A DNA stretch of 21,064 bases from Hyphomicrobiales bacterium (lineage in GTDB: Bacteria; Pseudomonadota; Alphaproteobacteria; Rhizobiales; Aestuariivirgaceae), in assembly GCA_025356765.1 (NCBI GenBank), contig JANXRO010000190.1:1-21064 (forward strand). Direction: 5' to 3'. The position numbers and the translations under genes were made by a program. The notes beneath the pieces are model-generated. The model had not been told where the DNA came from, made no database searches, and saw only the letters and a list, made by a program, of their open reading frames with translations. This document shows positions 1-7,586 of the stretch, piece by piece (within the stretch, counting starts at the first letter, position 1; each line of letters starts with the position of its first letter).

Positions 1-480
1 GCGCAATCGTCGAGTATACTTGGTGGCTTGTTCGCTGGGTACAATTTTGAAGAGTCGCAATTTGTGTTTGGTGTCGAAGGAGACATTCAGGCTATTGGTC
101 TTCAGCAAACGACGCAGTATTCGAATTCTGCGATTGCAAAATTTGGTTCCAAAACGAATGTCCAAGGATCTATCCGAGGGCGGTTAGGTTTCGCTTTCGA
201 TCAAATGCTGATCTACGCAACAGGGGGACCTGCCTTTGCGCAAATTGATAACACCTATAGTTACGCATCGAGCCAAGACATTAGCTCATTCCGTATCGGA
301 TATACTGTTGGCGGCGGCATCGAGGCAGCATTGTCGGATCATTGGCTGGGGCGATTGGAATATAGGTACACCGACTACGGTACAATTGTGGACTTACCAA
401 CAATACCGTGGAGCGGATATCCCGAGAGCCGACATGAGACTGACAATACCGTGATGCTCGGTATCTCCTACAAGTTCTGA
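1..480 (+). CDS. Outer-membrane beta-barrel protein, Omp25/31-like (5' end missing)
   Basis: The frame is open from base 1, so the N-terminus and signal peptide lie outside the window; about 159 codons remain. The visible protein has alternating hydrophobic and polar strands rich in Gly, Tyr and Phe. It contains GYNFEESQFVFGVEGDI near the left edge, RGRLGFAFDQMLIYATGG in the middle, GGGIEAALSDHWLGRLEYRY further on, and it ends in SYKF with a terminal Phe, the usual signature for insertion by the BAM complex. These match the rhizobial and Brucella Omp25/Omp31 porin-like family (OmpA-like eight-stranded barrel). The likely role is a structural outer-membrane protein; transport cannot be inferred. 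It converges with the suhB-type gene. The TTG inside this frame at base 28 is not a real start because the reading frame and homology extend upstream of it. Confidence 0.85.
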   Translation, partial: AQSSSILGGLFAGYNFEESQFVFGVEGDIQAIGLQQTTQYSNSAIAKFGSKTNVQGSIRGRLGFAFDQMLIYATGGPAFAQIDNTYSYASSQDISSFRIGYTVGGGIEAALSDHWLGRLEYRYTDYGTIVDLPTIPWSGYPESRHETDNTVMLGISYKF

Positions 481-593
481 ATTTGGCCCCTAGCCGACAC
501 TAGAAAATACAACACCTTGGTCCGCTTTCAGGTGCTAACTAGACAAGTGTTCTTGTATCGACGCTCGGCAGTTTCTGCGCTTTTGTATAAACC
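481..593. other. Short convergent intergenic stretch
   Basis: This 113-base gap lies between the ends of the porin-like gene (+) and the suhB-type gene (minus). A weak 5-bp inverted repeat (CACCT/AGGTG around 512-534) is present, but there is no T tract, so I do not call a terminator. Nothing else is recognisable. Confidence 0.5.
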
Positions 594-1391
594 TCAAAGC
601 TTTTTGGCATCTTCCAAAGCTTTTTTCATTTGCGGCAACATATCTGCATTGCCGGCAACATAGCCGCCAGAGTTGAGCGGATTGGCTTCGCCGTTGATGC
701 CATGAACAAACCCGCCGGATTCGCGCACGAATAAAATGCCCGCCGCCATGTCCCAAGGTTTTAGGCCATGCGTCCAGCCACCATCCAAACGGCCCATGGC
801 GATGAATGCTAAATCAAGCGCAGTTGAACCCAAACAGCGAAGCCCTGCGGTTCGGGTTTGCATAACGGCCAATTCTTTGCGCTGCTCATCATGGTTCTTT
901 GTGGCGCGGTTAGGAAGGCCACAACATAACATGGCTTCAGACAATTCTCGCCTTGCGCCAACGCGCATACGCTTGTTGTTGAAAAATGCCCCCGTGCCCT
1001 TTTCCGCATGGAACAGCTCATCGGTGACGGGGTTATAGGTAACGCCTGCGATAATTTCGCCCTTGCGTTCCAATGCCACGGTAAGCGCAAACAGGGGCAA
1101 CGCGTGCATAAAGTTAAAGGTGCCGTCAATTGGGTCTATGATGAAACGGTTATCTGGGTCTGTGCCTTTTGTTTCGGTTTCTTCTTCGCCCAAAAAACCA
1201 TAGGTGGGGCGGGCCACGGCAAGTTCAGCACGCAGGGTTTTTTCGGCTTTTTTATCTGAGCTCGTTACATAATCGGCAGGGCCTTTAACTGATACTTGCA
1301 GCGAGGACACTTCACCATAATCACGCTGAACATTGCGCGCTGCTTTGCGGACGGCAGCAATCATCACAGTCATAATAGGGGTGGTGGCCAA
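594..1391 (-). CDS. suhB: Inositol monophosphatase family protein (SuhB-type)
   Basis: This 265-residue protein is a Mg2+-dependent phosphatase of the IMPase family, which hydrolyses inositol 1-phosphate and related sugar phosphates in the cytoplasm. The family signatures are intact: GEE at residues 68-70, DPIDGTFNF at 86-94 and PWDMAAG at 212-218. They supply the metal ligands Glu, Asp86, Asp89 and Asp214 by comparison with E. coli SuhB. The start is TTG at 1391, chosen because an AAGAGAG Shine-Dalgarno-like stretch lies about 8 bases upstream and because rhizobial homologues have a similar N-terminus. The alternative ATG at 1373 has no visible ribosome site. It follows the Sel1 gene by 58 bases on the same strand and could be the last gene of the glycolytic operon. 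In E. coli SuhB also binds transcription factors; whether this one does cannot be seen. Confidence 0.9.
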   Translation of the reverse strand: MATTPIMTVMIAAVRKAARNVQRDYGEVSSLQVSVKGPADYVTSSDKKAEKTLRAELAVARPTYGFLGEEETETKGTDPDNRFIIDPIDGTFNFMHALPLFALTVALERKGEIIAGVTYNPVTDELFHAEKGTGAFFNNKRMRVGARRELSEAMLCCGLPNRATKNHDEQRKELAVMQTRTAGLRCLGSTALDLAFIAMGRLDGGWTHGLKPWDMAAGILFVRESGGFVHGINGEANPLNSGGYVAGNADMLPQMKKALEDAKKL

Positions 1392-1449
1392 ATTGAATAC
1401 TCTCTTGTGGGAATGAAGCGCAGGCCTTAGCAGGGAAAATCTGTGCTGG

Positions 1450-2376
1450 CTAGTTCGCCGTTGGGTCTGGCAAAGGCTTAAAAGCTGCCGCCCGATCTTC
1501 GGCCTGCTTTACATCGGCTGGATCAACCTTTTCCATTTTGGCATCCATCTCAATATCGCCACGCCCTGCTGCCTTGGCCAAGATATTCCATTTCATGGCT
1601 TCAATGGGGTCATAAGCCACGCCATGGTCGCCCATGCCATAAAGCCTTGCCACGCGGTTCATGGCCACGGCATTGCCATGGTTGGCCGCCACCAAAAGCC
1701 ATTTGGCGCCCAGCGTTTCATCTTTCTGCACACCTTCGCCACGGAAAATTAAAACGCCATATTCAAGGGCGGCTTCCGGCATGCCTTGCAAAGCTGCTTT
1801 GGAAAACAACTCGCCTGCTTTTACCATGCTTTTATCAACCGATTTTCCATCCATATAGAGCAGCGCAAGATTATATTGCGCTTGAGCGTTGCCCTTATCA
1901 GCAGCGGCCTGAAACCATTTCACGGCATTGGGCCAATCAGTTTGTGTGCCAAACGCGCCAGCATAATAGAGGCCAAGATTAACTTGCGCTTTCACGTTGC
2001 CTGCCTCTGCCGCTTTTTGCAGCCAAGGGGCACCATCAATAACATTTGGCTTTTGTCCGGTTCCTGTAAGCAGCAACATGGCCAAGGCAAATTCAGAATC
2101 GGCATCAGCTTTTTCAGCGCCTTTCTGAAACCAAATTTGCGCCTGCTTTAAATCAACCTCAACGCCCAGACCTTTTTGAAACATGGTGCCCAACATAACA
2201 AAGGCGCGAGGGTCTTGTTTTTCTGCAAAAGTTTCAGCGATGGTTTTTGCATCGACATAGTTATGATCTTGAAACTGGGCGATGGCTTCGTCAAAACTTG
2301 CGGGCGCAACAACCTGTGCAAATGCTGGTACTGCAAACAAGAAGGCTGCGCATGCAAGGCTCAATAGCCGATTCAT
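1450..2376 (-). CDS. Exported Sel1/TPR-repeat protein
   Basis: This 308-residue protein has a clear Sec signal peptide: positive MNR, a hydrophobic core and an AFA-Q cleavage site after residue 20. About six Sel1-like repeats follow between residues 56 and 275, seen as recurring AQ.NLALLY.DG / A..WF.KAA..G units. Sel1 repeats form alpha-solenoid protein-binding scaffolds, so a periplasmic adaptor or envelope role is likely, but the partner is unknown. Its ATG overlaps the stop of the ThiE-like gene as ATGA (2373-2376), which implies translational coupling to the pgk-aldolase genes. A periplasmic protein coupled this tightly to glycolytic enzymes is curious. The tail from about residue 285 is Asp/Glu/Pro-rich and lies outside the repeats. 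Confidence 0.85.
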   Translation of the reverse strand: MNRLLSLACAAFLFAVPAFAQVVAPASFDEAIAQFQDHNYVDAKTIAETFAEKQDPRAFVMLGTMFQKGLGVEVDLKQAQIWFQKGAEKADADSEFALAMLLLTGTGQKPNVIDGAPWLQKAAEAGNVKAQVNLGLYYAGAFGTQTDWPNAVKWFQAAADKGNAQAQYNLALLYMDGKSVDKSMVKAGELFSKAALQGMPEAALEYGVLIFRGEGVQKDETLGAKWLLVAANHGNAVAMNRVARLYGMGDHGVAYDPIEAMKWNILAKAAGRGDIEMDAKMEKVDPADVKQAEDRAAAFKPLPDPTAN

Positions 2377-2939
2377 TTTAACTTTTTCACCAATTCAGAA
2401 ATCACTTTTGTTGCCATTTCAGAACTCTGCCACATATCATCAGAAGGACGGATGAAATCGGAATTTTGTGCCAAAATTGCGGCATCAGCAACATCAACCG
2501 GATCAAATGGAACCGCTGGAATCTCGGCCAGTTCATTCCACCATTTGATCAACGGTTCACCCACCGTTTGGGCTTTTTGGCGAAAGGCCACATAGTCTGC
2601 ACCCTGTTCAGACGCTTCCATCGCTGCGTGGCGCGATGTGCCGCAATCCAGCCCCACCATGGCATCTTTGGGAAGAGACATGCGCAAATCCAACAGATTG
2701 AATTCTGTGCCAGTCACATGAAGGCCATCAGCGCGCCTGTGGCTGACAATGCGTGGTTCAACATCTGCCATCAACACGGCCAAGCCAAGGTCTTGCAGCT
2801 TTACTACTTCTTCTTGCTTGATGGATTCATAAACAATGATTGACGCGCAATCGCCAACCGCAGTCGCGGCTGTTGCGCAAGCTATAACTAAATGCGCATT
2901 TAAATCTTTGGGTGCAACGAGAAAAAATCGTGCTGTCAT
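2373..2939 (-). CDS. ThiE-like TIM-barrel protein, catalytic motifs lost
   Basis: This protein has 188 residues. The start is the ATG at 2939, which overlaps the aldolase stop as ATGA; an upstream alternative at 2963 would lie inside the aldolase gene and is less likely. It resembles thiamine-phosphate synthase (ThiE) in layout: an ADGLHV segment where ThiE has GVHLGQ, a GTSRH...GADYVAF segment where ThiE has GxSxH...YIALG, and a similar order of elements. The N-terminal QLRxK motif and the ND motif that bind the pyrimidine pyrophosphate are replaced, the phosphate-binding GGI loop appears as VPFDPVD, and the PTxTK loop is absent. I therefore see a ThiE-fold protein that probably does not make thiamine phosphate. 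Databases probably call it thiamine phosphate synthase. Its position between aldolase and the Sel1 gene suggests a role connected with that operon. Confidence 0.7.
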   Translation of the reverse strand: MTARFFLVAPKDLNAHLVIACATAATAVGDCASIIVYESIKQEEVVKLQDLGLAVLMADVEPRIVSHRRADGLHVTGTEFNLLDLRMSLPKDAMVGLDCGTSRHAAMEASEQGADYVAFRQKAQTVGEPLIKWWNELAEIPAVPFDPVDVADAAILAQNSDFIRPSDDMWQSSEMATKVISELVKKLK

Positions 2940-3904
2940 GCTTGCTCCAAATTGAGTGACCACTGGCCTTGCGCTGCCAACGCATTCATTTTCAAACGAT
3001 GCGCAAAGGCTTGCTGTGCTGCTTCAATGTTCTCGGGCCTGCCCGCCCATGTTTTCAGCGCTGTGTCTTGCAAAGCGCGGTTGAAAGAAAATGTTGCGTG
3101 AATTTTTTTGGCAATAAGGTTCAAGTTTTCAGTGGCTTCAATTTCAGTTTGGCCGCCTGAAAGAAAGGCAATGCCACCGATGCCTGTTGGCACGTGGTTG
3201 ATCAAAACCTGCGTGGTTAAATCTGCCACACGTTGGCTTTCAGATTTTGTTTTTGAACCCGCTGTGATCATATTCGGTTTTAAAACTGTTGCAGCCAAAT
3301 CAACGCCCGCCAGTTCAAGCTGTTCAAACAGCTCATCAAGAACAATTCTTGTCACTTCAGCACAGCGTTCAATGGTGTGATCGCCATCCATCAAAATATC
3401 AGGTTCAACAATGGGCAATAGGCCCATCTGTTGACAGATTGCAGCGTAACGCGCCAGAGCATGGGTGTTGGCTGAAATGGCGTTGCGCGACGGTAAAACT
3501 GCAGAGACTTTAAGAACCGCGCGCCACTTGGCAAAGCTGGCACCCGCTGCTTTATATCCGGCGATGCGCTGAGCCAAACCGTCCAAACCTTCAGAAATTA
3601 ATTCGCCATCCGACAAGGCCAAAGGCTTTTGGCCCATATCAAGCTTGATGCCCTTCAACACTGCTGGAAATTTTGCATTCCAAAATGTTTCGTCATAAAG
3701 GATGACACCAGAAACGCTGTCTGCAAAACCAAGTGTAGAAAAAAGCATCTCACGATAATCGCGGCGCGTCTGTGGTGTTGCAACAACTCCCACTGCGGCA
3801 AAGCGCTTTTCAATGCCTGCTGGAAAATCGTCGACTGCCAGCAAGCCTTTGCCAGGGGCCATTAATTGTTTGGCAATGGCGCGCAATGAAAGAAAACTTG
3901 TCAC
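2936..3904 (-). CDS. fba: Class I fructose-bisphosphate aldolase
   Basis: This 322-residue cytoplasmic enzyme cleaves fructose 1,6-bisphosphate to two triose phosphates through a Schiff base, or runs in reverse in gluconeogenesis. Family PF00274 landmarks are present: VDD (Asp25), GIKLDMG (Lys87), FAKWR (Lys126), IVEPD (Glu167), VLKPNM (Lys209, the expected Schiff-base lysine), FLSGGQTE (Ser249) and NRALQ (Arg276). The usual ADESTGS phosphate-binding segment reads VDDFPAG, so the two serines equivalent to rabbit Ser35 and Ser38 are missing. The protein is slightly shorter than typical members (about 340). The start is GTG at 3904, overlapping the pgk stop as GTGA; the ThiE-like gene overlaps its own stop. 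It is translated as part of the pgk-fba-thiE-like-sel1 chain. Confidence 0.88.
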   Translation of the reverse strand: MTSFLSLRAIAKQLMAPGKGLLAVDDFPAGIEKRFAAVGVVATPQTRRDYREMLFSTLGFADSVSGVILYDETFWNAKFPAVLKGIKLDMGQKPLALSDGELISEGLDGLAQRIAGYKAAGASFAKWRAVLKVSAVLPSRNAISANTHALARYAAICQQMGLLPIVEPDILMDGDHTIERCAEVTRIVLDELFEQLELAGVDLAATVLKPNMITAGSKTKSESQRVADLTTQVLINHVPTGIGGIAFLSGGQTEIEATENLNLIAKKIHATFSFNRALQDTALKTWAGRPENIEAAQQAFAHRLKMNALAAQGQWSLNLEQA

Positions 3905-5088
3905 TTCACAGTCAAAGCCGCAACGCCGGGTAATTCCTTGCCCTCAAGCCATTCTAAAAATGCGCCGCCTGCTGTTGAAATATAAGTAAAATCTTCAGCA
4001 ACTTTGGCATGATTTAATGCTGAAACAGTGTCGCCGCCGCCAGCGACCGTGACCAACTTTCCGGCTTTGGTAAGCGCTGCTGCATGTTGGGCCGTGGCCA
4101 CCGTTGCTTTATCGAAAGGTTGAATTTCAAATGCGCCAAACGGGCCATTCCACACCACGGTTTTTGCAGCATCAAAAGCTTTATTCACGGCCAAAATAGA
4201 TTGCGGCCCCACATCCAGCATCATTTCGTCAGCAGCGATATCATTTACAGACACAATACGATTAGAGGCACCGGCTTTGAATTCTTTTGAAACAACAGCA
4301 TCGGTTGGCAACAGCAACGTGCAATTTTTAGCTTTGGCGCGGGCCATAATTTCAATGGCAGTGGGTATCAAATCTTTTTCGCAAAGTGATTTTCCAACAT
4401 CAACACCTTGTGCCGCCAGAAACGTGTTTGCCATGCCGCCACCGATTACGATGGTGTTGGCAATACCGGTGAGATTTCCCAACAAATCAAGCTTGGTTGA
4501 AACCTTGGCTCCACCCACAACGGCCACAAGTGGGCGTGTTGGTTTTTCGAGTGCTGCTTGCAATGCTTTGAGCTCAGCCTCCATCGCGCGGCCCGCATAA
4601 GCCGGCAGAATATGCGCAATTGCTTCTGTAGAAGAATGCGCACGATGTGCGGCTGAAAATGCGTCATTCACATAAATGTCACCCAGCGTGGCCAACATTT
4701 TGGCAAAGCCCAAATCATTCTTTTCTTCGCCGCCATGATATCGAGTGTTTTCCATCAGGAACACTTCGCCAGGTTTGGCAACAACACTTGGTGCAGAAAG
4801 CCAATCGGTGAACACAAATTCTACCCTATGGCCAAGCGCTTTTTCCAATGCAGCGGCCACAGGTTTCAGCGACATTTCGGGCACCACTTTTCCCTTGGGC
4901 CTATCAAAATGTGCGAGAATAATAACCGCGGCCCCTTTTTTTAACAGCTCTTGCAATGTTGGCACAACGCGGTCAATCCGGGTTGTGTCTGTCACCACAC
5001 CATCAGCAATTGGCACATTCAAATCGAGCCTTATGACAACGCGTTTTCCGGAAACACTAACGTCATCAAGGGTGTGGAATGCTGGCAT
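3901..5088 (-). CDS. pgk: Phosphoglycerate kinase
   Basis: This 395-residue protein is the usual bacterial length. It transfers phosphate between 1,3-bisphosphoglycerate and ADP in glycolysis or gluconeogenesis, in the cytoplasm. It shows RLDLNVP (Asp22, Asn24), the HxxRPKG segment with His60 and Arg63, ENTRYH, NDAFSAAHRAHSS, VVGGAKVSTKL, GGGMANTF, WNGPFGAFE and GGGDTVSAL, so both domains and the nucleotide loop look intact. One detail is unusual: the segment reads HFDRPKG where most family members have HxGRP, an Asp in place of Gly next to the substrate arginine. The ATG at 5088 is preceded by a good AGGAG site 6 bases upstream. It is the first gene of the four-gene overlapping chain. A 115-base gap separates it from the upstream histidine kinase, and I found no convincing promoter there. 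Confidence 0.97.
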   Translation of the reverse strand: MPAFHTLDDVSVSGKRVVIRLDLNVPIADGVVTDTTRIDRVVPTLQELLKKGAAVIILAHFDRPKGKVVPEMSLKPVAAALEKALGHRVEFVFTDWLSAPSVVAKPGEVFLMENTRYHGGEEKNDLGFAKMLATLGDIYVNDAFSAAHRAHSSTEAIAHILPAYAGRAMEAELKALQAALEKPTRPLVAVVGGAKVSTKLDLLGNLTGIANTIVIGGGMANTFLAAQGVDVGKSLCEKDLIPTAIEIMARAKAKNCTLLLPTDAVVSKEFKAGASNRIVSVNDIAADEMMLDVGPQSILAVNKAFDAAKTVVWNGPFGAFEIQPFDKATVATAQHAAALTKAGKLVTVAGGGDTVSALNHAKVAEDFTYISTAGGAFLEWLEGKELPGVAALTVK

Positions 5089-5203
5089 GAATGGCTCCTG
5101 TTATCGATTTATGAGGTGCGTACATCAAGCTGTGCTTTGAAGCAAGAAGCTGATGTTTGTGTGTTCGGTTTCAATATTTCTGTTCACTGTGTTGAAGCGC
5201 AGA

Positions 5204-7495
5204 CTATGCGGCCTTCACATCGACTGCGGGCCTAAATGGCAAATCCACTGTCACCGTTGTACCTTTGCCAACTTTGCTGGTGATCAATAATTTTCCGCCG
5301 TGCAAATCAACGAGGGACTTTGAAATTGCTAGTCCAAGTCCCGAACCGCCACGGCTTTTTGTAAATTGATTTTCGACCTGCTCAAACGGGCGACCCAACT
5401 TTTCAATATCTCGCATGGGGATGCCAATGCCGTTGTCGATCATCTGTATACGGACGATATCACCATCAAATCTTGTTTTTATTTCTATGGCACCGCCCTC
5501 TGATGTGAACTTGATGGCGTTGGACATAATGTTTATAAACACTTGCTTTAACGCACGCCTGTCTGCCTTAAATTCAGGAACATCAGCAAAATCGCGACTG
5601 ATCAAAATTTTGCTTTCGGCAGCACGGGGGCCTACCAAGCGCAACACTTCATCAAGAACAATCGACAACTCCACGTTTGACAATTCCAAATCAACTTTGC
5701 CCGCTTCAATTTTGGACATGTCTAAAATATCGTTGATAACGTCCAGCAAAAATTGGCCGCTCTTGCGAATGTCTGATGCATATTCGCTATATTTTGCCGA
5801 GCCCATTGGGCCAAACATTTGTTGGGCCATGATTTCAGAAAAGCCAATAATGGCATTTAAAGGCGTGCGCAATTCGTGGCTCATGTTGGCCAAGAATTCT
5901 GACTTTGAACGATTGGCAGATTCCGCCCGGGTTTTTTCTTTGGCGTAATTATCTGCCAATTCTGCCAGAACCTGAGATTGCTCTTCAGCCAATTGGCGCT
6001 GGCGTTTTAAGTCGCGAACGGTTGTCATCAAATTCCGCTCTGATTCCAACAAATGTTCTTCTTGTCGCTTCAATGCTGTAATATCTGTACCCACAGATAC
6101 AAAGCCGCCATCCTTGGTACGGCGTTCGTTAATCTGCAACCAGCGGCCATCAGCCAGTTGAACTTCCATCGAACGGGCACCCGAATTCAAATCGCGTTCA
6201 CCGGCCACAAATTGTTGCACCATGGGTTCTTTGGATGCGCCCGCCACCAAACTATAAGGCGTTCCGGGTTGGCACACCGATGCGGGCAATGAATGGAATT
6301 GCTGATATTTTGAATTGCAAAGCACCAACTTGCTTTCTGTATCCCACAACACAAAAGCCTCTGAAATATTTTCAACAGCATCTTTCAAGCGTAATTCCGC
6401 TTCACTGTTTAATTTGTCGAGATTTTTCTGCCGCGAAATATCAAACACAATGCCAACCAAATGTGGCTCTGCATTCTCTCGGCCAGAAGCTAAGGCCGCA
6501 CGCGCACGCAGCCACACATAATGCCCATTATGGTGGCGCATACGAAATTCTTGATCAAATTCCTCGCGTTCGCCTTTCAACAACTGGTCAATCAACTCAT
6601 CAATGCGCTGGTCTTCTGGGTGAAGCCTTGCTGCAACTTCCCTGAAACTTAAAAAATCACCCTTTGGCTTTAGCCCCAAAATTGAATACATCGACATAGA
6701 CCAGAAAATTTTATTGGCCTGCAAGTGCCAATCCCACAACCCGCATTCGCCGCCATCCAACGCCATATCTAAACGGCCAGTTGCGTGGCTCAACATTTCA
6801 TCGGCATCAAAGGCCTTGCCTGCTTGCCAATGAAATGCGCCCGCCAACAAAACCAAAACCAAAAAAGTTACCGTGAATAGTGATGTTAATTTCGTAACGC
6901 CGCTGCGCCAAATGGCCAACACGTCATCTTTCTTTTGAAAAGCCACCAAACTTCCCGGCACTTTTCCCAAATCACGCGATGCCATGAAAGCATCTTCGCC
7001 AGTGGCCAATGTTGTTGGCGCCATTTCGTTGCCGTTGACAACGGCATCCGTCACGAAATTAGAACCCATCAAACTGGCAATGGAACGATTTTGCCATTCG
7101 ATGTGTGGCGGCACCGAAGCCACAACACTTCCTTTGCCATCAAGCAACACGAAGAAGCGCGAATGTGCCGTGGCGTCGGCTGGCACTGCTCTATCAAGCA
7201 ACTTTTGATCGAGTATAAAATTCAAACCATTTTCGTAATAGTTGAGCTTGATGTTTTGGGCAGTGCGTTCCGCTTGAACCAACGTCAAACGGCTTTCTTC
7301 GTTCAAATTCTGGGCGCGGCTCAACCACAATTGCGAAAGCAAAGCGGCGGCCAAGACCAACAAGAAGAGACCGGTTAAAATTGTGATGAGAACACGCATT
7401 GCGCGTTCAGAAATTTCCAACTTGCGATTGCCCAGCCAAGGCAAATGCAGCGCACTGTCACGAAAGAATAATTCTTTGATATGAGCCTTGGCCAA
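5204..7495 (-). CDS. PAS-domain sensor histidine kinase, PleC/PdhS/DivJ class
   Basis: This 763-residue membrane kinase has transmembrane segments at about 34-56 and 203-222 that enclose a periplasmic sensor region of about 145 residues. Two PAS domains follow (about 235-355, ending FDISRQK, and 370-478, ending GTDITALKRQ), then a coiled coil (480-530). The HisKA domain has the phospho-acceptor His540 in FLANMSHELRTPLNAIIGFS, followed by MFGPMG, YSEYASDI and INDILDMSKIEAGK. This H-box is the pattern of PleC, DivJ and PdhS kinases that act on DivK in alphaproteobacterial cell-cycle control. The ATPase domain has an N box (Asn655, Asn659), DNGIGIP (687) and GGSGLGLA (716). There is no receiver domain. 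The start is TTG at 7495 with AAGG upstream and an in-frame stop just before it; an internal ATG at residue 33 is a weaker alternative. Two membrane spans and a periplasmic sensor favour PleC over cytoplasmic PdhS, but orthology is inferred. Confidence 0.88.
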   Translation of the reverse strand: MAKAHIKELFFRDSALHLPWLGNRKLEISERAMRVLITILTGLFLLVLAAALLSQLWLSRAQNLNEESRLTLVQAERTAQNIKLNYYENGLNFILDQKLLDRAVPADATAHSRFFVLLDGKGSVVASVPPHIEWQNRSIASLMGSNFVTDAVVNGNEMAPTTLATGEDAFMASRDLGKVPGSLVAFQKKDDVLAIWRSGVTKLTSLFTVTFLVLVLLAGAFHWQAGKAFDADEMLSHATGRLDMALDGGECGLWDWHLQANKIFWSMSMYSILGLKPKGDFLSFREVAARLHPEDQRIDELIDQLLKGEREEFDQEFRMRHHNGHYVWLRARAALASGRENAEPHLVGIVFDISRQKNLDKLNSEAELRLKDAVENISEAFVLWDTESKLVLCNSKYQQFHSLPASVCQPGTPYSLVAGASKEPMVQQFVAGERDLNSGARSMEVQLADGRWLQINERRTKDGGFVSVGTDITALKRQEEHLLESERNLMTTVRDLKRQRQLAEEQSQVLAELADNYAKEKTRAESANRSKSEFLANMSHELRTPLNAIIGFSEIMAQQMFGPMGSAKYSEYASDIRKSGQFLLDVINDILDMSKIEAGKVDLELSNVELSIVLDEVLRLVGPRAAESKILISRDFADVPEFKADRRALKQVFINIMSNAIKFTSEGGAIEIKTRFDGDIVRIQMIDNGIGIPMRDIEKLGRPFEQVENQFTKSRGGSGLGLAISKSLVDLHGGKLLITSKVGKGTTVTVDLPFRPAVDVKAA

Positions 7496-7586
7496 TTTCT
7501 AAACCTTGAATGAAAACGCCAACGCAACTTTGCGAGTTGCATAATTATCAAAATGCAGACTGATTTGCCAAGCAAAACCGCTAAAA

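Noticed and set aside
2940..2963. Earlier start for the ThiE-like protein
   Set aside because: It would begin within the aldolase coding sequence; the ATGA overlap at 2936-2939 fits the pattern of the rest of the operon.
5415..5948. 177-codon + strand open frame opposite the histidine kinase
   Set aside because: It lies wholly antisense to strongly conserved HisKA and ATPase coding sequence, has no ribosome site, and its low-complexity composition mirrors the kinase codons.
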